DNA of 64,000 bases from Pectinophora gossypiella. Taxonomy: Eukaryota > Arthropoda > Insecta > Lepidoptera > Gelechiidae. Under the pieces are notes generated by a model. The model searched no databases. It saw only the letters and a program-made list of their open reading frames with translations, and was not told where the DNA came from. Below, piece by piece: positions 46,048 through 60,100 of this stretch. The stretch spans positions 7,011,001 through 7,075,000 of the forward strand of contig NC_065425.1 of the NCBI RefSeq assembly GCF_024362695.1. Direction: 5' to 3'. A program made the translations under genes and the position numbers. Every line of letters begins with the position of its first letter. The first letter of the stretch is position 1.

Positions 46048-47021
46048 ACTTATCTGAAGACAAGTTTATATTTTACAGGGGTTGAGAATTGTTGAAATAT
46101 AAGTCTTTTTTAAGTTCATTCTATTTTCTGATAAATATTGTACGGAGTTTGTGTTCTAGGTTTGAATTTCATCTTCAGTCTTAACATAGTAAAGTTCGTT
46201 GGTACACAGGGCCTCTCCCATCCGAAGAAGAGCTATTACAGACGGCGGCAAATTATAAGGGAATTAGTACAAATGCTCTCAAAGCATTACCTTTGAGTAA
46301 TACCACCAACTTAATACACCGCACTAATGTGCCGCAGAGTAATGCGGGTAATAGAGACACCGATGATTTTTATTATAATATGAACTTTTATATAATTATA
46401 CCTACTGAAATTTGCTTGTTTTAAAAGAAATATTTGAATAAAAAATATATATATAAAAAACAAAACTTGTTATAAGTACCTATTATAATCTTTCCGAAAG
46501 ATCAAAAAGCTCTAGAAGATTTATAGCAAGAAGTCATTGTTTAAAAAGTACGTCAATCAATAAATGAATAAGGTTGCCTTTTATATTCAGTATAATCAAA
46601 TGACTCATTTTTTTAATCAGCAATATTATGCGAGTGATTTGTATATTCTTGCACATTATAAAAGTGATCGTTTCATTAAGGTCCTATAAAGTGACGCATC
46701 AGTCTTGACCATTTGGTCTTGACACAACAATACACGTACTTACTTTGTGGAGAAATTAGGCAACTACCTACATATTATTGAAGGTGGAAATGAGTCGCTG
46801 TCGAGGTCAACGCAATTTGCCAATTACAGGCGTCGTTGTTCACTAAAAAATTTGACAAGTGCGAGTCGTTGTTAGGGTTTCGGATATAAAAAAAATGGCA
46901 TGGAGCACAAAATATGAAGGGAATTTTATGTATCAGTTCATAGTGTGAGTGTTCATCGTCTTCCTAGGTAGTAGCTCAATAGAGGACATGTCTCCTCTTC
47001 TTTAATAAAACATACAACATG

Positions 47022-47196
47022 CTTCGGAAGACACATTAAGCCGTTGGTCCCGGCTGCATTAGCAGTCGTTAATAACCACCAATCCGCACTGGGCCCGCGT
47101 GGTGGTTTAAGGCCTGAACTCCCTATCCATCCATAGGGAAGGCCCGTGCCCCAGCAGTGGGGACGTTAATGGGCTGGTGATGATGATGATGATGAT
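47022..47196 (+). mobile_element. 5'-truncated copy of the 5S-headed SINE family
   Basis: It begins exactly at the shared core (CTTCGGAAGACACATTAAGC) and continues through the tail specific to the 5S-headed family, ending in (GAT)n. The 5S-like head is missing, as expected from incomplete reverse transcription. A 6-bp repeat AACATG at 47016-47021 and 47197-47202 may be the target duplication. Confidence 0.8.
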
Positions 47197-48654
47197 AACA
47201 TGACGTTTTACTGACAGATTACTAAACGTTCAACTCAATGTTAAACACTTCACAGTTACGCAAGTTACATTAATAATTACCTAAGAAAAAAATACATGTT
47301 ACGCGTTAATCTTTTTAGTATGATATGTCACTGACACGACAAATAGAAGTTTATTTTTGATCTCAGCTCGTGGAACCCTAAAAAGCTTGCTCTTTATCCA
47401 CTTAGCTACTCTGTACAGTATAATTGTGTCGGGTAATTTAGATGTCGCATGTTTTTCGGCCGTAATTCCTTTATAATGCCGCCGGTCTTGCGTTTATTAA
47501 TTTATTTCATATTTATAGTGTAAGGTGTCGTGCTGGCTAGTTATTATCAGGTTTCTAGTAAATTCTACTCGTTTAAGGTGTGACATGACAGCAGTGTTTG
47601 AGATGGAGACACGCATGTGCAATAGTTGCCTATAACGAGACCTGTTTGGCGGTGTAGGGAATTTTAAAATGAAGCAGTAAAGTAACGGTTATACTAAACT
47701 TTCAATACAGTAAACTCGGTAACATGGTCGGTTACCTGGTATTTGAAAGCCATACTATACTATACCATATCCACAAGAACATTTATTACGGTTTATATCA
47801 ATTTTGTAACAAAAGTCCTTTCACAATACGTATACAAAATCAAGCTTTTGTAATCAACAACAAGCCTCATTTGTAAAAACGAACAAGTTTGACCGATAAA
47901 AAACTTAAAAACGTCATGTGCATACAAACTTAATGTCGTTGCATCCATAAATTAAAGTACTAAGTAGTGTTTATTGATCGTCAGTAATCAGGCTCATTAC
48001 TTCCAATGAATAATTCAACGGACAACTTTTTAAAACGCCAATGGCTTTTAAATTACGCAATTTTCATAAATTTTGCTGACTTGTGGTAAAAAAATGGGTA
48101 ATGGCCATTGGGCAAAGGTATTGAACAGCTTTTGTTGCGAGCTTCGTCGCTATACGGATGACATACTCGTATATGTAAAAGCGATGGTCCCAACGATTGA
48201 AGTAGGTGTATTGTGCTGTCAATCTATTTGTTTCAAAAGGGATATTTGAGTTTTTTTTTTTTTGGAATTTAATTACCATAGCTCAAAAAATCTAAATCCA
48301 TATCCATAGCTAAATCGTCGGATTCCTTCGCGCCATTTTCTGCGGCACGGGATCTATTTTACCTCCAACACATAAAAACGAAAAAAACCCCTTTGGTTAA
48401 GTTTTTCTGGCCTTTTGCACTCTTCGAATGTACTCTTCATTTCACTAGTATTTTACTCCAATGACGTATCAAAATCTTCGCAAAATCCCATTTTATCCAG
48501 TGATAGCATGTTACGAATGTGAGGGCATTAACGAAGCCAATCTGCCAGATCGGTACCGAGTTAACGACGGTGCCCTCCGAAGGTTGCAACTTCATAACTT
48601 ATACATTTACGTGTGAGTGTCAGACCTTTTGGTTAGGCCGTTATCACAGTAATT

Positions 48655-48737
48655 ACGCGAGAGCGAGCTGAAGTAAGTTTTTCGGGCCAAGTATTTAATG
48701 TCATTTGCGGCAAATCTACAATAAATCACGTCAAAAA
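48655..48737 (+). mobile_element. 3'-end fragment of the poly-A retroposon
   Basis: Only CGAGAGCGAGC, GGGCCAAGTATTTAATGTCA, CAAATCTACAATAAATCACG and TCAAAAA remain. The 3' end matches the 23792 family; the 5' part is missing. Confidence 0.65.
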
Positions 48738-50789
48738 CTCTTTGACTTACTATAAAATTGCGTGAACACACATAATGAACGAACTTTGCAGCATAATAGG
48801 TACCTACTTAAAATTGGAAGGATTAGCAAATGAGTTGAAAACACAGATATTAAAATTTTGTGACACGTAGAGAAACATTTTGAGATTAGTACCTACGTAG
48901 ATTATTTTTTTATTAAGTCTATATTTTGGGACATTCCTAATAAACTTTTTTTACTAAAGCAGAGAAAATAATTTACTAAGGGTTTAGAAATGCATTTAAA
49001 AGGAGTTTTGTTTATTAATTATGGCAATGTTGTGGATATTCTTTAGCTACATTACCATTCATAATAAAAATATTCTTTCCTACAACATTATCTATTGCCC
49101 GCCCGGTCCCGCTTCCGCGTCCGCTCATCACAAGCCCGCACCCGACTCGCTACGCAAGGATCATGTTATCTCATTACCAAGTTGTTGCCCTTGCTTCGTT
49201 ATTAATTATTTCCCAGATATTTCTTACGAGGGACATTATACGTGGGTTAAAGGTTACCCTATTACGCCTCCGTAAGGAATTGCGAGCTTGATTGAATTGA
49301 ATAGCTTACGGTGTTCTAAAGTTGTATAGACAAAAAAGTTTAAAAATATATTTTTGTCTTTGGTATTCTAGAATCCTATAATAAACTTTTTTTAAATTAA
49401 GTAGAGTAACTAAGAAATGCATTTTAGATTAAGTATTTTATAGAATTAATAGATACGTTGCCATAGGCTAAAATGTCTCTACTCTACATAATGTATTCCA
49501 GAATTATAAAATGATACGCGTTACATTATTTTAATGAGTTTTTTTTTACCATATTAAGTATTTTTATGAAAGTCTTAATTTATTTTAAAAAATATAACTT
49601 ATTACTATTAAATATTTTCTAAACAAAATCATGTTTTCTTATAATACCTCTACAATTTGAAATAAACGTTCTTATTTCAAATTTCGCATGAGCCCCACAC
49701 ACGGGTCATGCGGTCGGGTTACCAATTTGGCGTAACGAGCGATTCTTCGTCATTAACCTGAGATTCTGAAAGCAAAATAACCAGATTTGAAGAAATACGT
49801 TCCTATTATTTCAAAATATACTTATTTTATTCATACAATTATTTATAATACGAGGTTTTTGAACGTATGGGGCAATAAGAACTCAAACACAATATTTGTA
49901 TTGTACCACTTTCTTATTTGTATTGTGTTTGAGTGATTATTATTATTATTTTTTAATATTTTGAGTACTTACTCTTAGTCAAAGCTCCTATTATAAGTAT
50001 TTCAGAAATCTTCCAACCTACCTCGTAACTTAATAAGTTAATACCTTACAGTAGTGTCAGCAAAAAATACTTGCATTTGCAAATCGCTACAAGTTTTGCG
50101 CAATCTGTGTGGGCCGAAGGGACCTTCTTTTGTTTTGTTTAAAGTAAACATTGTTAAATCGTTGTCACATTTTACAACTATTTCCGGCCTATTTGTTGTC
50201 TGGTTGTTTGAATAATTTATTGCGTAACGGAGCACAGTGAAAATATTTTTGTTGGAACATCAAAAAAATAGAGATTTTTCATTTTGTTCAATCTATTTCT
50301 CACTTTTCTTTCTTCGACATAGATTACATACTAACAGAGTAGATTACATTTTATTGATAGAATATTATATACCTAAAGCACTTATCCGGCTTTGATAAGC
50401 TTAAATAAGTTTTATAAATAAGAACCTATCTATTACAACATTTAGTCTACAATAAATCAAGGTTCATTGCACAACGATCAATGGGTTTGGTACAGCAAAG
50501 GTTCCTTATCTGTTCGCCCACTTAGCAATATTTCATAATATCGAAGTCTGTTCAGTGTTGCCTCATATTCAACCTGTCAAAATATTGGCGCCACATTTGA
50601 TAGAAAAAAACTTCTCGAGCAAAGACCTCACAAAAACAAGACCCACCGCGCCTTGTCATAAAATGCTTCAGCAAAAAGTTTAGTTACCAGTGTGAACTTT
50701 TTATTTCCACTTTTATAAAGAAAACTAATGGTATCGTGTTTAATTACATTTTACCGTTGGTTGTAATGTTTAAAAACACGAGCATCGTT

Positions 50790-50965
50790 TCAGTTTCTCC
50801 ACTGGAGCAAACGTAATTCCTCACTTGATTACCCGAATTTATTTTGCCATTAATTACTAGTCTCGCTACCGCCGACTAATTTCATTTTAACGCTCTCAAT
50901 TTGCTAATAGCCAACGCTCATTCATTACTGCTACCTAATTCCGCTCTGTCATACCGCTTTGTTTT
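50790..50965. promoter_or_regulatory. Candidate intronic enhancer with clustered homeodomain-type sites
   Basis: CTTGATTACCCGAATTTATT, GCCATTAATTACTAGTCTCG, CGACTAATTTCATT and CTGCTACCTAATTCCGC give several TAAT cores within about 150 bp in sequence of moderate complexity. This kind of cluster is common in developmental enhancers but also frequent by chance in AT-rich DNA. Confidence 0.25.
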
Positions 50966-51214
50966 TTTTTCAACGTCTCTGTGAATAAATTGGAAATGAG
51001 ATTTTTTTACTAATCACCTCCGGTTTTGGAAAACAAACGTATTATCGTCGAATCATGGTCGCTTTCAATTTTTAGATTAAGAACGTCGCCTAGCTCGTGC
51101 GCTAATGAAGATTTCGTATGGTGGCGGGTATCCTTTTTTGTCGGCCATATCTGTTTGTTTTGAAGTGGGTCGATTATTTTCCTGTTTTAAATTAGCTGTG
51201 TTCGCGATCGGTGG

Positions 51215-51360
51215 GTTATTCAGCTATTCCTGTCTGGCGCGCGGTCGCGGGCGGGCGCAGGCCGGTGCGTGCGTCCTTGTCGCGCGCTGTCTCTCGAGTT
51301 TGTTTTGCGCGTGACGCGCCCCGCCCATGCGGCTGCTTTGACCGGTAGCGGCGACTCGTT
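51215..51360. promoter_or_regulatory. GC-rich island in the intron
   Basis: GGCGCGCGGTCGCGGGCGGG, CGTCCTTGTCGCGCGCTGTC, GCGCGTGACGCGCCCCGCCC. Small frames on both strands cross it (69 codons plus, 73 minus) without domain-like sequence. A second CpG-rich spot at about 51895-51955 has CGCGTGCGGTCGCGCGATGT. Confidence 0.28.
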
Positions 51361-54300
51361 ATCTCCACTTTTTTACCAGCCCAATATTTGAGTAGGATGA
51401 GAAAAAAGTCGTTTTGTTTGCAGTGGGAGGCGCACAATGTGCTGTTGTTCCGTTTATTGCCGCCAACAATATGGAGCGTTAATTACACTAACTTCGGGCA
51501 AGTTTAGGGTAGTTAGTGTGGGTGGTCAGATGGTGGCCGTGGTGGTAACCTACAAAACAGTAATTGCATAGTGTATTATTGATCGGTTTAGTTTGAAGTT
51601 TTATTTTAGATTGACTTCTTTGTTGAATAGCTACTTCAGGCGCGTGCGGCGCGGCTTGTACTTCACAAAATCTAATATTTGTTTTCCTATAATCCTATAA
51701 TACCATGCCTATCCACTGATTACTGATAAATAAATAAAAGTATACTCACCTAATACCTACTTACGAATAAATATATAGGTAGGTAAGTTTTACATAACCA
51801 AGTCCAACCGAAACATGCAGCAATATTTCATCCACGATATAGTTAAATATTAGTAGTTTTCTTTGAAATACATTGCTAATGAGGCACTCGTAACGCGGTG
51901 ATTTGTCGCGTGCGGTCGCGCGATGTCGCCCGATAGTCGCCGCGACACGCGACGTCACCCATTACAATGTTAATTATGGTGACTTTACCGAATTTTTGTA
52001 AATTATGTAGAGGCTTGACCGAGTGATTGCTTTAAGCGTCAGGCGTTTCGGTCAAGACGTTTTTCATTCCAAGTGCATGGGTAATAATTAAATAAAAAAT
52101 ATATCTTTATTCATTCTGATCATCCACTGAGTAGACCTAAGGCATACGCCTAGTGCCCGCATAGTGCTTAAATGCTTTTAAAACTATCTATCACTGTACT
52201 GTTTGACAGTTTCTTTGTTTGTTGAAATGTGCCGTCACGTGACCAACCGAATTTTACAACAAAATTTAAATTAATTGAATAAAAATATGTTTTTTCTATT
52301 ATATAAAGCTTTTTGGAGAAAATAAAATGTTTTAAGATATTATGGAATAAAATAAGCGTTTGTATTTTTTTAAATACTTATCCAAAAACTGACAAGTAAC
52401 CAATTGCAGTAGTACCATAGGGTAATACGCCATAACTAGTAAAACGCTATCGCCAGCAGTCGCGCAGCACCCTTTAATCGCCGGTACTTTTTAACCAACT
52501 TCATAATTTTTAAATCGATATGACTTATTACTGGTACCTATTTTCTCCTTAGCTGAAATGCATAGTAACACCTAGCACAGCTTTAACACACACCATTTTG
52601 TCACACAAACAGTAGCTGTTACTGCGTAAAAACCATTTTCCACTTCATGTAACTTTATTTTACATTTATTGTAACAACTATTCAATTTCACAGTAAGGTA
52701 TTATTTTTATTGTCACCAAATTAAAGCTAATCCACTGAAGCAATTTCGTTACCTAGGGGAAACTTTGAAAACCCTATTGCTTGTGTCAAATTAAATTGAA
52801 TAAAATGCGCAATCGGCCGAGGCGTAGAGAATCACCCTCCAACAAAAACATTAGCACAAGATTAAACCCTTTGTTTGTAGCCCAATATTATCTTTACGTT
52901 TTAGTGTTGTGGAATATCGACTAATCGATATAATCTTTCTTCATATCGATAGTCTTTCGTTTAAAACCTATGATAATGCTATGTTAGTGGAGTTAAACGT
53001 GTTCGTGTAAAGTTGTTAGGTAGGTAGGTACTAGATGTATTTTTATGAACTTTTTATTTTTTTAGCATACTCATAAGATCACATACTATCTCGTGCTGAT
53101 AGTATGCATTGATGTTCCATTGTCGCTGCAATCAATCTTATTGTCATACTAACGACTCTATAACTGTCTGTAAAATCTATTAAACAAGACTTATCGATAA
53201 CACTTATCGAACTCAAAAAATAGACATATATAAAATTCTTCCCGCCCCCGGCACGCACCCGCTACCGCCTCTGTGTGCATAAAGCTTTAAACATACAAAT
53301 GACGTAGCGGAATTACTTGTCGCTATTCACTGTGCGTAAAATTGGATCCAGTTTTAAATGTTGTCGCAAGTGAACTTGCGTAAATTATTTTATTTAAAGC
53401 GAGTAAACAGGGCATTGAACCTTGCGGGGTGTAAAATAATAAACGTATGTTTAAAAAAGTAATTATCACCCTTTAGCAAATAAAATAAGTTTTAAAATAG
53501 TGTCAATATACTTATTAACCAGAAATATAAACATTTAAAATCATTTAAAAAGGATATTTTAATACTAAATTGAATAATTTTGTCATCAAAAAATAACAAT
53601 ATACTTAAATATAATTTTCAACACAAAGTAAATGTTTTTTAAATATAATTTAAAACTCATTTTTCCCCAAAACCAAACAATAGTTAAACTTCACCACATT
53701 TATATCCTTTAGCGCAATATAAATTCCATTTCAATAACATTTGCTCCTTCGGAATGAAACACATAAAAATATGTCCTTTTAAAATGGCTGCCGGAAGAAA
53801 AGGAAACATAAAACTATCAATAACATCGAACAAAAGGTGAAGATTGAATGTTTCGGCAATAGTGGGCAAACTGAGGGGATAAAGGAAGTATTAGGGGGCT
53901 TACTGGGGTAGTACAGAGCCGTAGGCATACTGACCCCCCCATATATGGAAGTTATAAGAATCGTCGGAAAAGACTTTGGTAGCGATGACTGTGAATTTGT
54001 TAGTATTATAATGTGTAGCTTTTTTAAAAAAAGTGCCTAACTGAAAGATGTAGCTTTGATAAACATAACATAATATTCTACTTTTGTGTATTTGGACATA
54101 TCTACTTGTGGTTCCTAGAAGGAACCTATTCGTGGCAGATAGATATTGAGAATATAATATTTAAGAAATTTAAACTAAGAATAAAAATCAATGTTTTTAA
54201 AAAGATATAATTTGGGTAAACAAAAAGTTATTGAAAATTTAAAATTCGAACGACACATCACATTATTTGCACACCTACCAACATTATTGTCAACAAGCAA

Positions 54301-55103
54301 TATCCTCTACGGACTTTGCTCTATGACCCCCCAGAATGTTCCCTTCAACCGTCCCAGACTGTGGCAGTGTGTGGAGGTAGTGGCTCGGAAAATGACACAA
54401 TAACCGAGTGCACAATGGTCCGATTGAGAGCTGCTGGCGCGCTAAATGCGGTTTATGTTCGTGTAGTCACAACCAACCACTGGGCGCGAGTCGCCTTTGT
54501 CAAAATAACTTATGACTTTCCTCTTCATTATTTATATCACTTCGCTAGTCTTTTATTTATTTTTTTAGCTTGTGAATGGCCGGTGTTTTTGTTTGTTGAT
54601 TATAATTAAAAGTTTGTTTTGAAACAATTATCAAGGGACAATGGTAGAGTTTATAGAATCTAAATTTGGAAGCGATAGGCGTAGATGTTATTATCTAATT
54701 ACCATACCATATTAATGAAGTAGGTATGTCGGTTATTATAGCACGTCATGTTATCTAAAATACTACACTTATACATACATACTTGTATAATACTTGCTTT
54801 TTACGTTATAGTATAATTTGATGGTTGCCATAATTTATAACAACTTGTATAATATACCTTGATGACTGAAATAAAATTACTCAACTGCCGAATGTCGAAC
54901 TGACTCATCAATAATAGTACTTAATGGAACCTAAACCAAAGCACAAATTTACTCCTACAATCAGAAATAATTAAGTATTGTTCTTACAAAGATTACGACC
55001 AGCCCACTGCGGGGAGAATAATTTGCACCGAAATGAGTCACTTTTGTCTACGGTAAATGATATCGAATATTTTTTTAAGGTTTCTAAAGTTTGAATCAGT
55101 CTA

Positions 55104-55506
55104 ATGAGGGAGTTTCCATGCTACGTTCCCCAAAATTACTACAGATGGCGCTGTCTAGATTAAACGTGATAATTACCTATTTTCTCATTACTCAAAAATA
55201 CAATGTAATGACAGAAGAATCCTTATATAAAAATAATTGTTGCTGGATATTTGGATCACATTATCTTTAGAATTATGTTGGTACCTATATTGCTTCACTT
55301 TATTTTGATCAGAATAATAATGGGTGGAAGATGTAATTGTGTCTGGGTGGGATAAAAAGGGTCACCATTTATACTCAAAAACAAAGATTAAAAGTTGCAT
55401 ATTATGTCTGTTATATATGACATTACTATGTTAAACGAAGGAAAATCTTTACAGCGCCATATACATATTTTTTTTTTTGAGGAACATTGCCTGGAAAGTC
55501 CCTCAT
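55104..55506 (+). mobile_element. MITE family F, intact reference copy
   Basis: Left end ATGAGGGAGTTTCCATGCTA, right end GGCAATGTTCCTC on minus, about 28-bp imperfect terminal inverted repeats. The subterminal AGATGGCGCTGT and ACAGCGCCATAT motifs face each other. No clear target duplication was identified, so the transposase superfamily cannot be named. Confidence 0.78.
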
Positions 55507-56883
55507 CGGTCAGAGATGTGGATTAGACAAGGAAAGTTAAGCTGGAAACTTGACTATCATCAATATAAACTTTGGGACAAATCGGCGACAATAGTTTTTA
55601 ATAGTTTCTGTCAATATTCTCCATTTATCATTTAGGTATAAATGTAGAAGGTCTACTTGTGTCTTGTTATTTACGTTAATTCGCTGTCTCTTAAACTAAT
55701 TTGCCTTCTGCACTTCACCCTATTTTGCCATCAACATAAAAAAATCTTCCGTTTTTAATAGTCTAGCTACTTCTCAAAAAGGCTCGAACATCATATTAGC
55801 CTGAGTCACATCTCACAGTTTGTTTGATTTACCATTTCACATAGTCCCGTTTTTACCGTAGTAGGTAGGCTGCTAGAGAATTGACGCTAAAATTTGTGTA
55901 AATACACAAAAATCCCCACCTGTTATTTGTGTCCGGTGGTTTGTGATTTTGTGTCGCGTTTGTGTAAATTGTTTGTGGTGTTAGGTACTCCAAAATTGGT
56001 TTTCCAATTCTTAGATAGAAAAATACAGACACATAAAAGTAAAGTGCCTGAATTAAGTAGACAGAGACATAGTTCATGATTTATAAGTTCAACGTTTTGT
56101 CTAATCTGAACACTTGCAGTGTTCATTCAAACATATTATGATCAATTTGGTCATGAATACATTTGGGCATACTTTATTAAGGGATACTCAAACTGGGCGT
56201 AAATAAGTTGGCGTAGAAATTATGCTATTTTATTGTTAGCTGCTTGTCATTATTACTTTAGTTAACATATTAAGATTTTTGTCTGTAACACACAATATTC
56301 GATATTAACGGAAATAACGTGCTTTAAAATTAAAAAATATAGGTCGTTTCATTACAATTTGGAAAGGAAATTCCCAATTGTTCAACTAGCAAATCTCAAA
56401 ACACTTACTCATAAATATTTTAACATGTAATCTGTGTCATTTCTCCCAATCTAAAATGTCAAAACGTTATTATCAGTCTACAATCTAAACAAAATACGCA
56501 AATTTATAAGCATTTACATTCAGAAGTAGCATCTACCTAATCCAAGTCGGAATTACCCGCGCTTACTCCACTATCTCCATCTAAACGACCTGCTTATCGC
56601 TCCATCGTCCATTGGCACAGTTCCACGAAACCTCTGTAATTGCCGCCATTTTATTCTTTTATACTTTTTAAAACTTCTTCTTATAGGAAGAATAAGAGCT
56701 GATTAATTAGCGCGCTTAATGGAGCATGGTCCGTTGGAGAGTAATAGTTTTCTTGGTAGTCAGAAAAGATTTTCTACTGTCTCCGCGGAGTTTCTATTTT
56801 ATTAACGTTTGTAAAAAATTACGAACTTTGTAATTCTTAATGTCAATTTGGTATTGAAAGTATTAACAGTTCACGAAAAGGTT

Positions 56884-56915
56884 TAAGAATAAGAATAAGA
56901 ATAAAATAAATTTAT
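56884..56915 (-). repeat. (AATAAG)n run at a putative retroposon end
   Basis: AAGAATAAGAATAAGAATAA then AATAAATTTATTGCCAG. It probably represents the tail of a minus-strand retroposon whose body extends to about 56950, directly before the SINE B copy at 56955. Confidence 0.45.
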
Positions 56916-56954
56916 TGCCAGTAACAATTTACATTTGCTATATAAACTAAGTAC

Positions 56955-57112
56955 TTCTTCTTCTTATCGTGTGGGTTGTGAGGTGACGTACCAACCTCAT
57001 CAACCCTGGTGTCAGGGTTACTATTGAGCCGCCAAAGGCCCCTGACATGACTCATGTAACGACTACTTACTTACATCAGTAAGTAGTAACCGGGACCAAC
57101 GGCTTAACGTAC
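56955..57112 (-). mobile_element. 5'-truncated SINE family B
   Basis: It holds the (GAA)n end, the AACCCACACGAT motif, GGCTCAATAGTAACCCTGAC and part of the core (CCGTTGGTCCCGG), then stops abruptly. The tRNA head is missing. It contains an ACTTACTTACATCAGTAAGTAGT inverted repeat also seen in the 45751 copy. Confidence 0.82.
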
Positions 57113-57114
57113 CT

Positions 57115-60100
57115 AATTATGAATATTGCGAATACGGGCTAAAGGAAATGGCTCAGCTTGTGCTGCCATGGAGCCATGTTATACTGCCAGGTTTCAGTTC
57201 AACTTCCAAATACATCAACTGCTGTTCGTGGTCTTGCTGATGAATCGTGAACAATACAGAAAGTAAACAATAAAGAACATAAATCTACTAATTTAAACTA
57301 AGAGGTATGTTATAAATACACGAACCTAACCTAACCCCGAAAAGAAATAAAAGAAGTTAAACGAGCGAATTTGTCTGCCACATCTCGGATCTCTGGCACA
57401 TTTCCACCACTCTGTTTAATTAGACTCTATTTGCGCTTTGTATATCTTCCCGCTATTTATCTTATCTTTGACGTTACGCTTGACGAAAACGTACAATTTA
57501 TTACAGACATACACTTGAACGTTTAAAATTAAGTAAATTGTGACATTTAAAGAAAATGCGGTAAATAGTTTTCGTTTTGTAGTATTCCTAAATTTCGAGA
57601 AAGAAGTGACCTAAATTGTCTTAATTGTCCAATTAATTAACAACCGAAAGTCTTGTAATTTTCAAATACTTAACAAAAAGCAGAAACATACATATTCTTG
57701 ATTCAAAAATGTTTTCGATTCTAATTCGAAGCGCTGCACATCGTAACTATCAGTCGTAAAATCAGACGATAGAGCAAAAAACGCACAGTGCTCCGAACGC
57801 AATAAAACGCGAGCATGACAAATTTGACGAAATGACACAACGATATGATCGTTCCGTTTTGGAATCATAGCTCGTCCACCTGCGCGGAACGTCACGGGAA
57901 TCCGGCGACGACGGGGAGTCTCTAGCTACTGCATTATCAGATATACAGGCTGCTCTATGCTTTTAATTGATAGTAGGTGGTAAAAGATCGATTATGTCAT
58001 TTTATTCCAACTTTTTATTTAAAGAGGAAATTTATAAATAATTGACCACTTTTAGTTAGTCTCTTTGAAAACGATTACACTGTTGCTTATTATCAGCTTT
58101 CAAAAATTACTACGATCGACGGTTTACTATCATAGCACATGAATTATTACGGATCACTTTTATGAACATAATCACATTGAATAAGGAAGATTGGATTGTT
58201 ATTTCATAATTGAGTTGTTCCTAAGGTCTCGTGCCAGAAATTGCTCATTATAAATTCATCGTAGGTTTTGTTTACCATGAACTCATCCATAAAAACCTTT
58301 AATGATCAATTAATTTGTTCAGTAAGGTGTTGTTTCGAGTAATAAGTAGTTATTATCTTCACATGCCGGTACAAATTATTCAAATGACAGCTTACGCGAG
58401 CGATCAATACTTTTCAACACAAGTAAACAAGTATCTACTTACAACAGCCTATAACTACTAAAACACGCACACAGTGTGCTTAATAGCGCGCTCAGGTGGA
58501 CAATAACTAGGTTTTTTATCGATACATCGCAAGGTGTCAAATCGATAGTTGTCACGAGCAGCCGTGAGTGGCCGTGACGTTCGTGGAAACGGGTACAAGA
58601 AAACACCCGATACGCACCAATCGTTACGATGACACACAGGCCAATCAAAGTTCTCGATTTAAATTCTTTCTTTGCCGACACGGGTTTTTTTATTTTGAAT
58701 CGATGTAAGTAGTTTGTCATCCATGTTACCATTATGGTTTCGAGCAAGTACCTATCTGTTACGTTGCTACTATGTATTTTTTCTATTAAATAGAGTTCAA
58801 TGGTCACTTCCATTTTGGTGATTGTTTTTGATGTTACCGACTATACTTCCTAAAACCATACATAGGTACCAGGCCCATATGCTTCACTTTTAGGTAAGTA
58901 TGCAATAATATAACTTTATATTTCGTAATTAAGCTTATAATATTTGCATGTGCCTATTTCTTACGTGAATACTTGAAAGGTAGCAAAACACGATAATTTA
59001 ACCAGTTATCTTTACTACACACTCGCACGACTTTCAAATAAAATTAATTTCCTTTCTTTAAATAATTACATTTGATAGCATGTTTTTCTCGCCATGAAAA
59101 TGTTTACAACCGACAATTAAAGCAGAAAGCAAGTATAATTGTTTGTGGTAATGAATGACACACTGTAATTTAGTCTCGTACGTTATTACAGCGTTCCTCC
59201 ATTTGACTTTCCATTGTCTAAGTGAGTTAAGAATCCTAACAAAACTATACAAAGTGTTAAGTATAATTTGTGTTTATGCGCCGTGTCACCGTAAAATAAA
59301 TGTTGGTAACAATACCTGACCGTTAATATAATATCGTGCTTATGCAAAAGTTTTCTTATCAAAACTAGATCGCATGCAAAAAGCTGTGCAATCTTTGTTT
59401 GTCAACCATGATTCCAAACACGAAGTTAAAACCATTTCGCATTTAGCTTCCAGATTCTCCTACCGTAGTCCATCAGTCTAATTTACGTTTGACGTGACTT
59501 CAAGCAATTCTGTTCCTTACAAACGCTACTAAAAAGACAAGTTGTAGAGAGAGCGCTAAATCGAATCAATTTGTCAGCACAAAGGCTTTCTGTGAAGCGG
59601 GTGGCTAGGGGCTGCGACAGTTATGACGTGGCAGGGCGTGTCCCAGCGCCCTCTTCATTTGCTGAGCCATTTGCTCGGCGGAATGCGGTGTCATCAGCGG
59701 CGAACGGAGCGTGAAATGGAAAACGCCCCTCTGTGACAACCCCCTCGCTCCCCGCCCCGCGCCCTTAGCGCGCTAACGAAATTTCACTCTGTCCAATTTT
59801 GACTGAGAGTAACCGCTGCGCGAACCACTGTGCGTAGTAATAGGTGCTTAGGTGAATTAAAGTAAGTAAGTTACGTTGACTTTACGATTTGACTATTCAT
59901 CGCCTTCTTTTATAGAATTTTGTTTTACTACACATTTCACAGACTAATTAAGTATCAAAAATACAAAAGACAGGTACTCAATTATAAAATAAGTTTTAGA
60001 TATATGAAATAAAAGCAATGAATTACGTAGTCTTCCTACATACATCCATACAAAATTACTTTTTTCCTTGCAATCATTATTTATAAAGCATCTACAAAAT

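Larger units (their letters stand above)
47205..55100. other. Intron stretch with candidate regulatory islands
   Basis: Apart from the fragment at 48655-48737 no SINE or MITE copy of the described families was recognised across nearly 8 kb. It contains GC-rich spots at 49100-49165, 50790-50965 and 51215-51360, and clustered ATCGAT-type sites at 52915-52970 and 53190-53215. No exon recognised. Confidence 0.35.

Noticed and set aside
58439..58813. A 124-codon minus-strand gene
   Set aside because: No domain, no plausible splice or promoter context seen, and unremarkable base composition; likely a chance frame.
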